Source: Rhabdophis nuchalis (Eukaryota > Chordata > Lepidosauria > Squamata > Natricidae). From it: a stretch of 64,000 nt of DNA. The position numbers were made by a program, and so were the translations under genes. Positions 54,096-64,000 of this stretch are shown in pieces; within the stretch, counting starts at the first letter, position 1, and every line of letters starts with the position of its first letter. The notes below the pieces were generated by a model that was not told the DNA's origin, did not search any database, and was given only the letters and a program-made list of their open reading frames with translations. The DNA is taken from assembly GCA_039707465.1 (NCBI GenBank), contig CM077647.1, positions 47,580,110 to 47,644,109 of the forward strand. Direction: 5' to 3'.

Positions 54096-54420
54096 TGAAC
54101 TTTATTGTTGTTAGTTGCGAAGTCGTGTCTGACCCCATCGCAATCCCATAGACAACTTTCCTCTAGGCCTTCCTGTCCTCTACCATCCTCTGGAGTTCAC
54201 AGCATTAGGCGTGAACCATTTACGTTCACACCTAATGCTTGACTGATTTCTCATCCTCTGCTGCCCCTTCTTCTTTTGTCCTCAATCTTTCCCAGCTTTA
54301 GGCCCTTCTCCATAAGTCCTTCCTTCTCATTAGGTGGTCAAAGTACGTGAGATTTATCTTCAGGATCTGGCCTTCTAAAGAGTAGTCAATGTTGATCTCC
54401 TCTAGGACTGACCAGTTTGA

Positions 54421-55974
54421 TCACCTTGCAGTCCAAGAGACTTGCAGGAGTATTCTTTGGTACCATTGTTGAAAGGCCTCAATTCTTTGGCACTCAGCCT
54501 TTCTTATGGTCCAACCTTCACAGCCATACATTGCAACTGGAAAAACCTTGTTTCCAAGTGCCTTGATTGTACGCACTTTTGTTAGCAGGGTGATGTCTCT
54601 GCTTTTTAATATGCTGTCTAGATTTGCCATAGCTTTTCTCCCCAGGATCAAGTGTATTTTAATTTCTTGGCTGCAGTCCAGGGGTGGATTTAAAAAACAT
54701 TCACTACTGGTTCGGTGGGCATAGCTAGATGGGGGACATATGACTGAGTGGGTATGGCCAACTTGACATCACTCCTGCACATCCAGTCACATGACCCCCT
54801 CACCAAGCCATGCCCACGGAAGCGGTGATGAAAAGTTTTGAAGGGGGGGGGGGGGCTCCAGCCTCATCAGAGCTAATGAAGCACCTGCAAACTACCCAGT
54901 AAGAAAAAAAGTTTTTGTCCTTCCCGGCCCCCAAGAACACTCTTCAGGCTCCAGCAGGGATAAGAGAAGGCAAAAATACCCCTGTTTTTGCACAAAATGG
55001 GTGGAAATGGGCTATTTTTTGCAAAAAGTGAGACATTTTTTCCTTCCCCCACCCCTGCTGAAGCCTCCAGAGTGCTTCTGGAGGCTGCGGGAAGGAAAAA
55101 ATGCCCCATCCTGGGACCTCTCTGGGACTGGCATGTGCACACCATTAAAAAAAGGGGGAAATTACATTTTTTTTCCAATGAAGATTGTTCTGTGCATGTG
55201 CAGAAGAGAAAATAAAGATGGTGGTGCCCAGGATAGAACCAGTACAGTCACATGTCTGGTCGAGTTACTACCTATTTGGCTGAACAGGTCTGAACCGGTA
55301 GGAACCCACCTCTGCTACAGTCCCCATCTGTGGTGATCTTTGAGCCTAGGAAAATAAAATCTGTCACTACCTCCATTTCTTTCCCATCTATTTGCCAGAT
55401 ATTGAGAAGGCCAGATACCATGATCTTAGTTTTCTTAATGTTGACTTTCAAGCCAACTTTTGCACTCTCCTTCTTCACCCACATTACTTTCTGCCATTAG
55501 ATTGGCATCATCTGCATATCTGAGGTTGTTGATATTTCTCCCAGCAATCTTAATTCCAATTTTTGATTAATCTAGCCCTGTCTTTCTCATGATGTGCTTT
55601 GAATATAAGTTAAATAGGCAGAGCGACAGTATATATCCTTTACCAATTTTGGACTAATCAAGGATTCTGTGACCTATTCTCACTGTTGCTTCTTGACCTG
55701 CATATAGGTTTCTCAAGAGGCAAATAAGATGGTCTGGTACTCCCATGTCTTTAAAAACTTGCCACAATTTGTTGTGATTCACACACTCATAGGCTTTAGC
55801 ATAGTCAATGAAGCAAAAATAGATATTTTTCTGGAACTCCCTAGCTTTTTCCATGATCCAGCATATGTTGGCAATTTGATCTCTAGTTCCTCTGCCTCTT
55901 TGAAATCCTACCTGTACTTCTGGTAGTTCTCGATCCACATACTTCTGGAGCCTAGCCTGAAGGATTTTGAGCAC
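54421..55974 (-). pseudogene. BovB reverse transcriptase, broken
   Basis: Three separated frames: 55654-55974 (QVGFQRGRGTRDQIANICWI, FIDYAKAYECVNHNKLW: RT motifs 1-A); 55272-55484 (VGLKVNIKKTKIMV, DFIFLGSKITTDGDC: after the palm); and 54421-54651 (LGRKAMANLDSILKSRDITL, AMYGCEGWTIRKAE: C-terminal). The YADD palm motif region near 55500-55530 is disrupted. The hAT MITE at 54679-55314 lies between the second and third. Confidence 0.85.
54679..55314. mobile_element. hAT MITE inserted in BovB
   Basis: It begins CAGGGGTGGATTTAAAAAAC and ends GGTAGGAACCCACCTCTG. The flanks CTGCAGTC (54671-54678) and CTACAGTC (55315-55322) match at seven of eight. The 636-bp interior holds GCCCC…GAGTGCTTCTGGAGGCTGC modules also found in the TA-flanked element at 44.5 kb. 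It is non-coding. Confidence 0.9.
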
Positions 55975-56180
55975 AACTTTACTAGCATGTGAAATGAGTG
56001 TAATGGTGCGGTAGTTTGAACATTCTTTGGCATTGCCTTTCTTTGGGATTGGAATCTAAACTGACCTTTTCCAATCCTGCAGCCAAAGTTGAGTTTTCCA
56101 AATTTTCTGGAAAATTGAGTGTAGCACTTTTACTGCATCATCTTTTAAGCTTTTATAGAGTTTCTGAACTTACAGACTTT

Positions 56181-56735
56181 CCCTAATATAAAGGAGAAAT
56201 CGAAATATGTCACTAACTCCTCACAATAACAATGGTCTTCCTTTCTCGCCATTCACTTCCTTACTCAAACAAGTCAGAGCAGACCCATTTCACTTATTGA
56301 ACACTGCAGTTCTTCCTAGGAATTCACATCATTAAAGCAATCAAGTGAAGATTTTTCTTTCATACGCTAGATGTCGCTCGTGCAGCACATTAGGAAGGTG
56401 TTCAAACAAAAAAAATGGCATTGGAAAATCTCTTACTTTGAAAAGGGGAACTCTCTGGAGAAAGCTTGGGGGAGAGCGGAGAGTAATTTCACCTTTGTCT
56501 TACAGAGGGAATTTTATATGGGGAACAAATGCCACCATGCCCCATTGTGTTGAATTACAGCTCCTTCCCAATCTTTTAGCAAGCAAACATACCTGGAAAT
56601 GCAGGTGAAGGTTATTCTGGGTGAAAACACCCAGGATGCAAAGGCTGAGCCTAGTAAAAAAATAAAATTCTTTTCTAATTCTTGTTATGGTCAGTCTTTT
56701 CATATGCTATTTAAAGGAGTTTGATTTTGGGAGGA
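56181..56735. other. Intergenic, no gene recognised
   Basis: Unique-looking sequence upstream of the plus-strand L2. GGAGTTTGATTTTGGGAGGA shows a short tandem repeat of GAGTTTGATTTT at the L2 junction. Confidence 0.4.
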
Positions 56736-58500
56736 GTTTGATTTTGTTACCACCGAGGATATGAACAAGTTGTCAAAGAGACTTAGGGCTACCACATGTT
56801 TATTGGACCCGTGTCCCTCCTGGCTTGTACTGGCATCCTGGGAGACGACACGAGGCTGGCTCCAGGGCATTGTCAACGCATCTTTGAGTGAGGGGTCCTT
56901 GCCTGCCGTCTTGAAAGAGGCGGTAGTAAGGCCCCTCCTCAAGAAGTCATCCCTGGATCCAGCATTATTAGAGAACTATCGTCCCGTCTCCAACCTCCAC
57001 TTTTTAGTGAAGGTTGTAGAGAGTGTGGTGGCTCAACAGTTTCCGCGACACTTAGAGGAAGTTGATTATCTAGACCCGCGCCAATCCGGCTTCCGACCCA
57101 GACACAGCACCGAGATGGCATTGGTCGCGTTGGTTGATGATCTCTGGAGGGCGCGGGATAGAGGATATTCCTCTATCCTAGTCCTATTAGACCTCTCAGC
57201 GGCTTTTGATACCATCGACCATGGTATCCTATTGCGCCGACTGGGGGGGGGGGTTTGGGGCTGGGAGGCACCGTTCTGCGGTGGTTCTCGTCCTACCTCT
57301 CTGGTCGGTCACAATATGTGTTGGCAGGGGGGCAGAGGTCGGCCTCGAGGCCCCTCATATGTGGGGTTCCTCAGGGGTCGGTCCTCTCGCCCTTACTGTT
57401 CAACACATATATGAAGCTGCTGGGTGAGATCATCCGTGGTTTTGGGGTGGGATATCATCTGTACGCTGATGATACTCAGTTGTACATATCCACCCCAGAC
57501 CACCCCAACGATGCCGTCGAGGTTATGTCCCAGTGTTTGGAGGCCATACGGATCTGGATGGGTGGTAACAAACTCAAGCTCAACCCGTCCAAGACTGAGT
57601 GGCTGTGGCTTCCGGCACCCCGGTTCAGCCAGATTATTCCAACTCTGACCATTGGGGGCGAAACACCGGCCCCCGTGGAGAGGGCGCGCAATTTGGGGGT
57701 CCTCCTGTATTCCCGGCTGTCTATGGAGGATCATGTGGCAGCCGTGGCCAGAGGGGCATTCCATCAGGTACGCCTGATGCGCCAATTGCGCCCCTTACTG
57801 GACCGGGGTGCCTTACGCACAGTCACTCAAGCACTCGTCACCTCTCGACTCGACTACTGTAATGCTCTCTACATGGGGCTTCCCTTGAGGTGCACCCGAA
57901 AGCTGCAGCTAGTCCAGAATGCAGCCACGCGGGTGATTACGGGAGCGCCTAGACACTCCCACATAACATCAATCCTGCGCGAGCTGCACTGGCTTCCTGT
58001 GGTCTTTCGGGTGCGCTTCAAGGTTTTGATGACCATTTTTAAAGCGCTCCATGGCTTGGGACCTAGTTACATGCGAGACCGTCTCCTGCCCCATACATCC
58101 CTAAGACCGATGCGCTCCCACAGAGAGGGCCTTCTCAGGGTGCCGTCGGCCAGACAATGCCGACTGGCGACACCCAGGGGGAGAGCCTTCTCTGTGGTGG
58201 GCCCAGCCCTTTGGAACGACTTACCCCCGGAACTTCGCACCATCTCTGACCTCCGCCTCTTCCGCAAGTGTCTAAAGACACACTTGTTCCATCTAGCCGG
58301 CCTAGCGTAACCCCAAATGACTCTTAGATAGTTTTAAATTTCGGGAATTTTAATTTAGTTTTAGCACAGGGTTTTTATTGAATAAGTTTTTAAATTTTTT
58401 ATGTATTTTGTATGTATTTTAGTATGCCTGTGCGCCGCCCTGGGTCCTTTTGGAGAAGGGCGGGGTATAAGTTTAATAAAAATAAATAAAAAATAAAAAA
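56736..58500 (+). mobile_element. L2 LINE, 5'-truncated, well preserved
   Basis: Plus-strand L2 starting within the ORF2 linker and running to the 3' UTR (GCCCTGGGTCCTTTTGGAGA, GGGCGGGGTATAAG) and an AATAAAAATAAATAAA tail. It belongs to the same subfamily as the full-length copy at 48.6 kb, with which it shares long stretches in inverse. Confidence 0.9.
56761..58310 (+). pseudogene. L2 RT and C-terminus, one frame break at a G run
   Basis: Two overlapping frames cover the whole remaining coding sequence. The first (56761-57414) has linker, fingers and [14 protein letters not shown]. The second (57255-58310) has [47 protein letters not shown], the thumb and ends LKTHLFHLAGLA. The switch lies at a run of about ten G (57243-57252), where other copies have a shorter run. 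A single length change in a homopolymer is thus the only visible lesion; sequencing error is possible. Confidence 0.85.
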
Positions 58501-58754
58501 AGTCCAAATGTAGGTTGGTCAGTTTTCAAAAGTCACTCAAGGGGTAAAGTTCCGGTCTCTATTTCTGTTTCTTAATGTATCTCATATTCCTTCCTCATCC
58601 TATTTTCACCACAAGAACCTTGTGGACTAAGGGAGAGAGAGAATGCCAGCAGCCCAAGGTCATCAGCAGGCTTTCATTTTCATTCTATTGTACTTTACCT
58701 GCCTACCAGAACAGATCCCTGCACTAAATCATATGCTGATTAAAATATAAGATA

Positions 58755-59142
58755 CAAGTAGTCCTCAACTTACACCAGTTCATTTAGTGACCATTCAAAG
58801 TTACAATGGCACTGTAAAAAGTGTTGTGACCATTTTTAATACTTATGATCATTGTAGCATCCCCATGGTCCACATGATCAAAATTCAGATGCTTGGCAAC
58901 TCATATTTATCATGGTTGCAATGTCCCAGGTTATGAGATCATCATTTTAGAGCGTCTGACCAGCAAAGTCAATGGGGGAGGCCAATTCCCTTAGCAACTA
59001 TGTTACTAAATTAATAACAGCAGTGATTCACTTAACAACTATGCAAAGAAGATCATAAAATGGAACAAAACTCACTTAACAATTGTCTTGCTTAGCGGCA
59101 ATTTTGGACTCATTTGTGTTCATAAGTAAAGAACTACCTGTG
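58755..59142. mobile_element. Mariner/Tigger-like MITE with TA flanks
   Basis: The left end CAAGTAGTCCTCAACTTACA and the right end CATAAGTAAAGAACTACCTG are inverted, with TA on both sides (58753-58754 and 59143-59144). Internal GTCAATGGGGGAGGCCAATT and repeated CACTTAACAACT blocks match the copy at 24.4 kb in inverse. It is non-coding, 388 bp. Confidence 0.7.
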
Positions 59143-59144
59143 TA

Positions 59145-59452
59145 CAATAGGACCCCCACAAACTTTTCTTTTTATTTTCAAAGAATGATGGAAAAGAATG
59201 ATGTCAAATGCAGAAGGACATTGCCTTTGAAAGTGTGGAGCATGGAACAAGTTTGATGGGGTGGAGGGAGAAACTTTGCAATAATGGAAGCTAAGGCTAA
59301 GGCCTACAAAAGAAAACACTTGTCTTAAAAAGCCCAATGTGCTTCCTTCCTCACTAGAGACACGTGTGGGCTGCTCCATTTTATAGTAGGTCCTCTGTCT
59401 TCTTCCTTCTAGTCTAGTGACCAAGAATCGAGCTATCATTAAGAGTTAGGAA
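59145..59452. other. Intergenic, no gene recognised
   Basis: Sequence between two MITEs. A 101-codon minus-strand frame here has no motif. Confidence 0.4.
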
Positions 59453-59816
59453 CAGGTGGGATTCAAATAATTTAACAACCGGTCCTCTGCCCTAATGACC
59501 AGCTGGGTAGGCGGGGCTCAATGGTCATATGACTGGGTAGGTGTGGCCAACTCAACATCACTCAGATTGATGGGTGCTTTGCCTTAGCTGTTACAAAGTA
59601 ATAAGGGTTAATCAGAGAGGCAGTTTCTGTAAGCAGGGCAATAAAGATTAGGTTAGAAACAACACCAGAATGTCTCCTTCCTGCCTTCCTTACAGAAGTA
59701 GCCCTGTAAAGTGGGGGGGAAACAAGATTTCTTCCAACAACTGGTTCTCCAAATTGCTCAGGAAGCTAACAACCAGTTCTCCCAAATAGGTGCAAACCGG
59801 ATGAACCCCACCACTG
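59453..59816. mobile_element. hAT MITE with 8-bp target duplication
   Basis: It begins CAGGTGGGATTCAAATAATT and ends GATGAACCCCACCACTG. The flanks GTTAGGAA (59445-59452) and ATTAGGAA (59817-59824) match at seven of eight. It is a complete copy of the fragment at 24616. Confidence 0.85.
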
Positions 59817-59824
59817 ATTAGGAA

Positions 59825-60132
59825 CAATTTCAGAAGTCACGTCCTGCATGGTTTTCCCAATTCATCAAAAAGTAATGTACTGGGCCAATTTAGATTAGAC
59901 TATGTGGCCTTGAAGAATGAGAGGTTACTTCCCTTGTTAATCTTCTGGTTGAAATCATCCTTGCTAAAGCTGCTGTTTTCCATGTATTCATCAAAGTTAC
60001 AAGACAAAAAAATCAAAACCAAATCCAGAATTGAAGCCAGAATCCAGTTCAGCCTTTATATTTAAATGTTTATGTTAAAATTCTTGCATATTATCTAATG
60101 TACATTGATTGTAAGAAACGTAGAGTTTAACT
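59825..60132. other. Intergenic, no gene recognised
   Basis: AT-rich DNA between two hAT MITEs. No feature is recognised. Confidence 0.4.
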
Positions 60133-60323
60133 CAGTGGTGAAATTCAATTTTTTTTACTACTGGTTCTGTGGTGTGGCTTGGTGGGCATGGCAGGGAAAG
60201 GATACTGCAAAATACCCATTCCCACCTCACTCTTGGGCCAGCCAGAGGTGGCATTTGCCAGTTCTCCAAACTACCCAAAATTTCTGCTACTGGTTCTCCA
60301 GAACCTGCTAAATTTCACCTCTG
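60133..60323. mobile_element. hAT MITE with perfect 8-bp target duplication
   Basis: It begins CAGTGGTGAAATTCAATTTT and ends CTAAATTTCACCTCTG. GTTTAACT flanks both sides (60125-60132 and 60324-60331). It is 191 bp and non-coding. Confidence 0.95.
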
Positions 60324-60439
60324 GTTTAACTTAATTAAATCAATCTTGGTGCCCAGGATCTGTATCAAATCTTGAAAACTAATACGTAGGCCACAATGGT
60401 CAAAAATAGTTTTATGTTTAGTCATGAAACTGTTTGTAA

Positions 60440-60540
60440 TCATTTCAGCAGCACAATTACCCAGTGATAATTACCCGAGTCCCTTCGGGGAAAGAGAGTG
60501 GGTTATAAATAAAATTTATTATTATTTATTATTATTATTA
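60440..60540 (+). mobile_element. Short L2 3' end
   Basis: CCCGAGTCCCTTCGGGGAAA, GTGGGTTATAAATAAAATTT and a TTATTATT tail are the plus-strand L2 3' UTR. Only the last ~100 bp is present. Confidence 0.65.
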
Positions 60541-60570
60541 TAATTATAAACAGGCCAGCTTAAATCTACA

Positions 60571-60572
<2 letters not shown>

Positions 60573-60639
<67 letters not shown>

Positions 60640-60640
60640 T
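60573..60640. repeat. (AAT)n microsatellite at L2 3' tail
   Basis: About 22 AAT units abut the 3' end of the following minus-strand L2, as at 31.6 kb. Confidence 0.95.
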
Positions 60641-61918
60641 TATTCTATTTATAAACCGCCCCCTCTCCCCGAAGGGACTCGGGGCGGTGTACAGGAAAAT
60701 TAAAAACCAACTGAAACATACAATACACACAAATTAAAAACGAATTAAACTACCCTGTACAAAATTTAAAAACCATTAAAATTACCACCCATTAAAACCC
60801 AATAAACAATTTGAGAAAACAGACTGGGGCGAGGAGCATAGATTAGGCCAAGCCGGCCTGGTGAAACAAATAGGTTTTAACTTTTTGGCGGAAGGCGCGG
60901 AGGTCCGTAGTCGTTCTAATATCCGGGGTTAGGTCGTTCCAGAGGGTCAGACCCATCACAGAGAAGGCCCTTGCACTGCCTGGTGGATGGCACTGCCCGC
61001 TGGCACTGCCTGGTGGATGGCACCCGGAGAAGTCCCTCTCTGTGTGAGCGAATCGGCCGAAGGGATGTATGGGGCAGGATACGATCCCGCAAATAACTAG
61101 GTCCTGTGCCATGGAGCGCTTTAAAGATGATAATCAGCACCTTGAAACACACCCGAAAGACCACAGGTAGCCAGTGCAGCTCGCGCAGGAGTGGTGTTAC
61201 ATGGGAGTATCTAGAGACTCCCATAACTGCCCGTGTGGCCGCGTTCTGAACCAGCTGTAGTCTCCGGGTACATCTCAAGGGGAGCCCCATGTAGAGAGCA
61301 TTACAGTAGTCCAGCCGAGACGTCACAAGCGCATGAGTGACCGTGCGAAGGGCGTCCCGGTCCAATAGGGGATGCAACTGGCGCACCAGGCAAACCTGGT
61401 AAAATGCCCCCCTGGCCACAGCTGTCACATGGTCTTCTATAGACAGAACATCTAGCTCCACGGGGGCTAGATGTTCACCCCCTATGGCCAGTGATGGCGT
61501 CAACTGGTTGAACCAGGGCGCCGGTAGCCACAGCCATTCAGTCTTGGACGGGTTGAGCCTGAGTCTGTTCCTTCCCATCCAGATCCGCACGGCTTCCAGA
61601 CACCGGGACATCACTTTGATGGCATCGTTGGGGTGGTTTGGGGTAGAGATGTACAGCTGGGTGTCATCCGCGTACAGATGGTAATCTACCCCAAACCCAC
61701 GTATGATCTCGCCCAGCGGCTTCATATATGTATTGAATAAGAGAGGCGAGAGGATCGACCCCTGAGGCACCCCACATGTGAGAGGCCTCGCGGTCGACCT
61801 CTGCCCCCGTCAATACAAATTGCGACCGACCGGAGAGATAGGAGAACCACCGTAAAACGGTGCCCCTCACCCCACCCCTCCAATTGGTGCAATAGGATAC
61901 CATGGTCGATGGTATCAA
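60641..61918 (-). mobile_element. L2 LINE, interrupted at the RT fingers
   Basis: Minus-strand L2 with the 'GGGACTCGGGGCGGTG' 3' UTR. Coding sequence runs to GATACCATGGTCGATGGTATC at 61895-61915, where an AAT tail of another L2 begins. The break may be 5' truncation, or the second L2 may have inserted here with the remainder beyond the window. Confidence 0.85.
60843..61770 (-). pseudogene. L2 RT palm to C-terminus, broken
   Basis: A 284-codon frame (60916-61770) has [29 protein letters not shown], thumb and C-terminal blocks. It ends early after a 28-bp duplication (GCACTGCCTGGTGGATGG twice, 60973-61022) that shifts the frame. The true C-terminus continues in the frame at 60843-61112. A short deletion at 61448-61455 removes residues near APVELDV. 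Confidence 0.8.
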
Positions 61919-64000
61919 ATAATAATAATAATAACTTTGCATTTATTAACCGCTCCCTCTCCCCACAGGGACCCGGGGCGGTGCACAGGAGAAACTAAAA
62001 ACAATATAAACAATCGATACAAAATATATACTTTAAAACACCATTAAACTATGTTATCCCGTGCTAAAAAATTAAGACCCATTAAAATACATTTAAAAAT
62101 CTATAGACAGAGAGACTATCCAAGGCCGGCCAGTCGAAAGAAATGGGTCTTTAGTTTCATACGGAAGGAGCGGAGGTCCGTGGTCGTTCTAATATCGGGG
62201 GGAAGGTCGTTCCAGAGGGCCGGGCCCGCCACAGAGAGAGCCCTTCCCCTGGGCGTCGCCCGCTGACAAAGTCTAGTGGACGGCACCCGGAGAAGTCCCT
62301 CTCTGTGGGAGCGAATCGGTCGTGAGGATGTATGGGGCAGGATCCGATCCCGCAGATAGCTAGGTCCTGAGCCATGGAGCGCCTTAAAGATGATAGTTAG
62401 CACCTTGAAGCGCACCCGGAAGATGACAGGCAGCCAGTGCAGCTCGCGCAGGAGTGGTGTAACGTGGGTGAACCTGGTGGTCCCCATAATTGCCCGCGCG
62501 GCTGCATTCTGAACTAACTGAAGCCTCCGGGTGCACCTCAAGGGAAGCCCCATGTAGAGAGAGTTACAATAGTCCAGTCGGGATGTCACGAGGGCATGAG
62601 TGACTGTGCGAAGGGCGTCCCGATCCAATAGGGGGCGCAATTGGCGAACCAGGCAAACCTGGTAAAACGCCCTCCTGGCCACGGCTGTCACTTGCTCTTC
62701 CATAGACAGCCGGGTATCCAGGAGGACACCCAAATTGCGCGCCCCATCCACAGGGGCAAGATGTTCGCCCCCTATGGCCAGCGTTGGAAAAAGCTGGTTG
62801 AATCGGGCAGCCGGAAACCACAGCCACTCGGTCTTGGTCGGGTTGAGCCTGAGTCCGTTACTTCCCATCCAGATCCGCACGGCTTCCAGGCACTGGCACA
62901 TCACCGCTACGGCATCGTTGGGGTGGTTTGGGGTAGATATGTACAGCTGGGTGTCATCAGCGTACAGGTGGTAATCTACCCCAAAACCACGGATGATCTC
63001 ACCCAGCGGCTTCATATATGCGTTAAACAGGAGAGGCGAGAGGACCGACCCCTGAGGCACCCCGCATGTGAGGGGTCTCGGGGTCGACCTCTGCTCTCCT
63101 GTCCGCACAAATTGCGATCGGCCAGAGAGGTAGGAGGAGAACCACCGTAAAACGGTGCCTCCCACCCCCAACCCCCCCAGCCGATGCAATAGGATACCAT
63201 GGTCGATGGTATCGAAAGCCGCTGAGAGGTCTAATAGGGCCAGGATGGAGGAACATCCCCCATCTCTGGCCCTCCAGAGATCATCTACCAACGCGACCAA
63301 TGCCGTCTCGGTGCTATGCCCGGGCCGAAAGCCGGACTGGCGCGGATCTAGATACTCAATTTCCTCCAGGTGACGGGGAAACTGTTGTGCCACCACACTC
63401 TCAACAACCTTCGCCAAAAAGGGAAGGTTGGAGACTGGACGATAGTTGTTTAAAAGAGCTGGGTCCAAAGAGGGCTTCTTGAGGAGGGGCCTCACCATAG
63501 CCTCTTTTAGGGAAGCAGGCAAGGAACCCTCACTCAAGGATGCGTTGACAACCTCTTGGAGCCAGCCTCGTGTCACCTCCCAGGATGCCAGTACAAGCCA
63601 GGAGGGGCACGGGTCCAATAAACATGTGGTGGCTCGCAGTCGCCCACGTAACCTGTCCATATCTTCGGAAGTAACGGAGTCAAATTCCTCCCAAACAAGA
63701 TCTCTCTCGTGGCATCCCACTGGGCCATGAATGGGGGCTAGCTCACTCTGTATCTGAGCGGTTTTCTCCTGCAGAAAAGTCACAAATTCCTCTGCTCTAC
63801 CCTGTAATGGGGCTTCCCGCTCCCTCTGTTGGAGGAGGGAGCGGGTCACCCTAAACAGGGCGGCAGGGCGGTTTTCTGCGGATGCTATGAGAGTGGCACA
63901 ATGATGACGTTTGGCCACTCTCCGCGCCACAATGTAAGTCCGTAAATGGGCTCTTACCTGTGTCCGGTCAGATTCAGAACGGCTAGACCTCCATCTTCCC
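61919..64000 (-). mobile_element. L2 LINE, young copy running off the window
   Basis: It starts with an AATAATAATAATAAC tail and ACCGCTCCCTCTCCCCACAG 3' UTR, and continues to the end of the window within the linker between endonuclease and RT. It is very similar to the copy at 31.7 kb. Confidence 0.9.
62116..64000 (-). CDS. L2 endonuclease-RT protein, C-terminal ≥625 residues, open
   Basis: The frame is open from the window edge to a stop near 62116. It contains the linker ([19 protein letters not shown]), fingers ([18 protein letters not shown]), motif A region ([17 protein letters not shown]), motif B ([20 protein letters not shown]), motif C ([15 protein letters not shown] at 62953-62964), thumb ([26 protein letters not shown]) and the L2 C-terminal blocks ([30 protein letters not shown]). 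No start belongs inside the window, since the endonuclease lies upstream. All RT catalytic residues are present and no lesion is visible, so this may be a recently active copy. Confidence 0.85.
   Translation of the reverse strand, partial: GRWRSSRSESDRTQVRAHLRTYIVARRVAKRHHCATLIASAENRPAALFRVTRSLLQQREREAPLQGRAEEFVTFLQEKTAQIQSELAPIHGPVGCHERDLVWEEFDSVTSEDMDRLRGRLRATTCLLDPCPSWLVLASWEVTRGWLQEVVNASLSEGSLPASLKEAMVRPLLKKPSLDPALLNNYRPVSNLPFLAKVVESVVAQQFPRHLEEIEYLDPRQSGFRPGHSTETALVALVDDLWRARDGGCSSILALLDLSAAFDTIDHGILLHRLGGLGVGGTVLRWFSSYLSGRSQFVRTGEQRSTPRPLTCGVPQGSVLSPLLFNAYMKPLGEIIRGFGVDYHLYADDTQLYISTPNHPNDAVAVMCQCLEAVRIWMGSNGLRLNPTKTEWLWFPAARFNQLFPTLAIGGEHLAPVDGARNLGVLLDTRLSMEEQVTAVARRAFYQVCLVRQLRPLLDRDALRTVTHALVTSRLDYCNSLYMGLPLRCTRRLQLVQNAAARAIMGTTRFTHVTPLLRELHWLPVIFRVRFKVLTIIFKALHGSGPSYLRDRILPHTSSRPIRSHREGLLRVPSTRLCQRATPRGRALSVAGPALWNDLPPDIRTTTDLRSFRMKLKTHFFRLAGLG

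Larger units (their letters stand above)
54096..56180 (-). mobile_element. BovB (RTE-clade) LINE, split by a hAT MITE
   Basis: The minus-strand element begins at the left with TTGTTGTTAGTTGCGAAGTC, the BovB 3' end. Coding pieces follow in order to a 5' truncation near 56180. BovB is widespread in squamates, with a record of horizontal transfer to ruminants. The copy is old, with several stops and gaps. Confidence 0.85.

Overview
The window is vertebrate nuclear DNA, most likely from a squamate reptile and probably a snake. The evidence is repeat content: CR1/L3, L2 and BovB LINE copies side by side, many hAT-type foldback elements, long (GATA)n tracts of the Bkm kind, and a CR1 3' end running into an AATAG-type microsatellite. 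I recognise no host protein-coding exon, no rRNA and no functional tRNA gene. Long reading frames are retrotransposon remnants or low-complexity tracts. The organism assignment is inference from repeat families.

Layout. 0-7.2 kb: a rearranged hAT foldback element, then three consecutive minus-strand L2 copies flanked by GGAT/GATA microsatellites. 7.2-19.4 kb: mostly unique intergenic DNA with a nested TA-flanked DNA transposon (10.4-12.0 kb), a 181-bp near-identical duplication (13.9 and 15.3 kb), a hAT MITE and a plus-strand L2 tail. 19.4-22.3 kb: a CR1 copy split by a hAT element that is itself split by a second hAT, each with perfect 8-bp target duplications. 26.3-28.7 kb: an L2 split by a hAT carrying a ~210-bp-arm hairpin and ~750 bp of purine repeat. 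31.6-36.2 kb: a nearly full L2 with a CR1 inserted into its endonuclease region. 38.9-43.3 kb: an unassigned non-LTR retrotransposon split by a 2.57-kb hAT element that holds six 119-bp tandem repeats. 47.5-52.7 kb: a Penelope-like (PLE) locus with a GIY-YIG remnant and an array of hammerhead-ribozyme-like motifs in both orientations beside tRNA-like modules, interrupted by a full-length L2. 54.1-56.2 kb: BovB with a nested hAT. 56.7-58.5 kb: plus-strand L2 with one disrupting frame change. 60.5-64 kb: two adjacent L2 copies, the second with an RT frame open to the window edge.

How it fits together. There is no operon or pathway here; the region records repeated insertion. Non-autonomous hAT and TA-type elements sit inside LINEs, so relative ages can be read from nesting. 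The most interesting signal is the hammerhead/tRNA-like/PLE array at 47.5-48.6 kb. PLE-associated hammerheads are known, but the mixed orientation, the tRNA-Ile-like neighbour and the near-palindromic pairing deserve checking.
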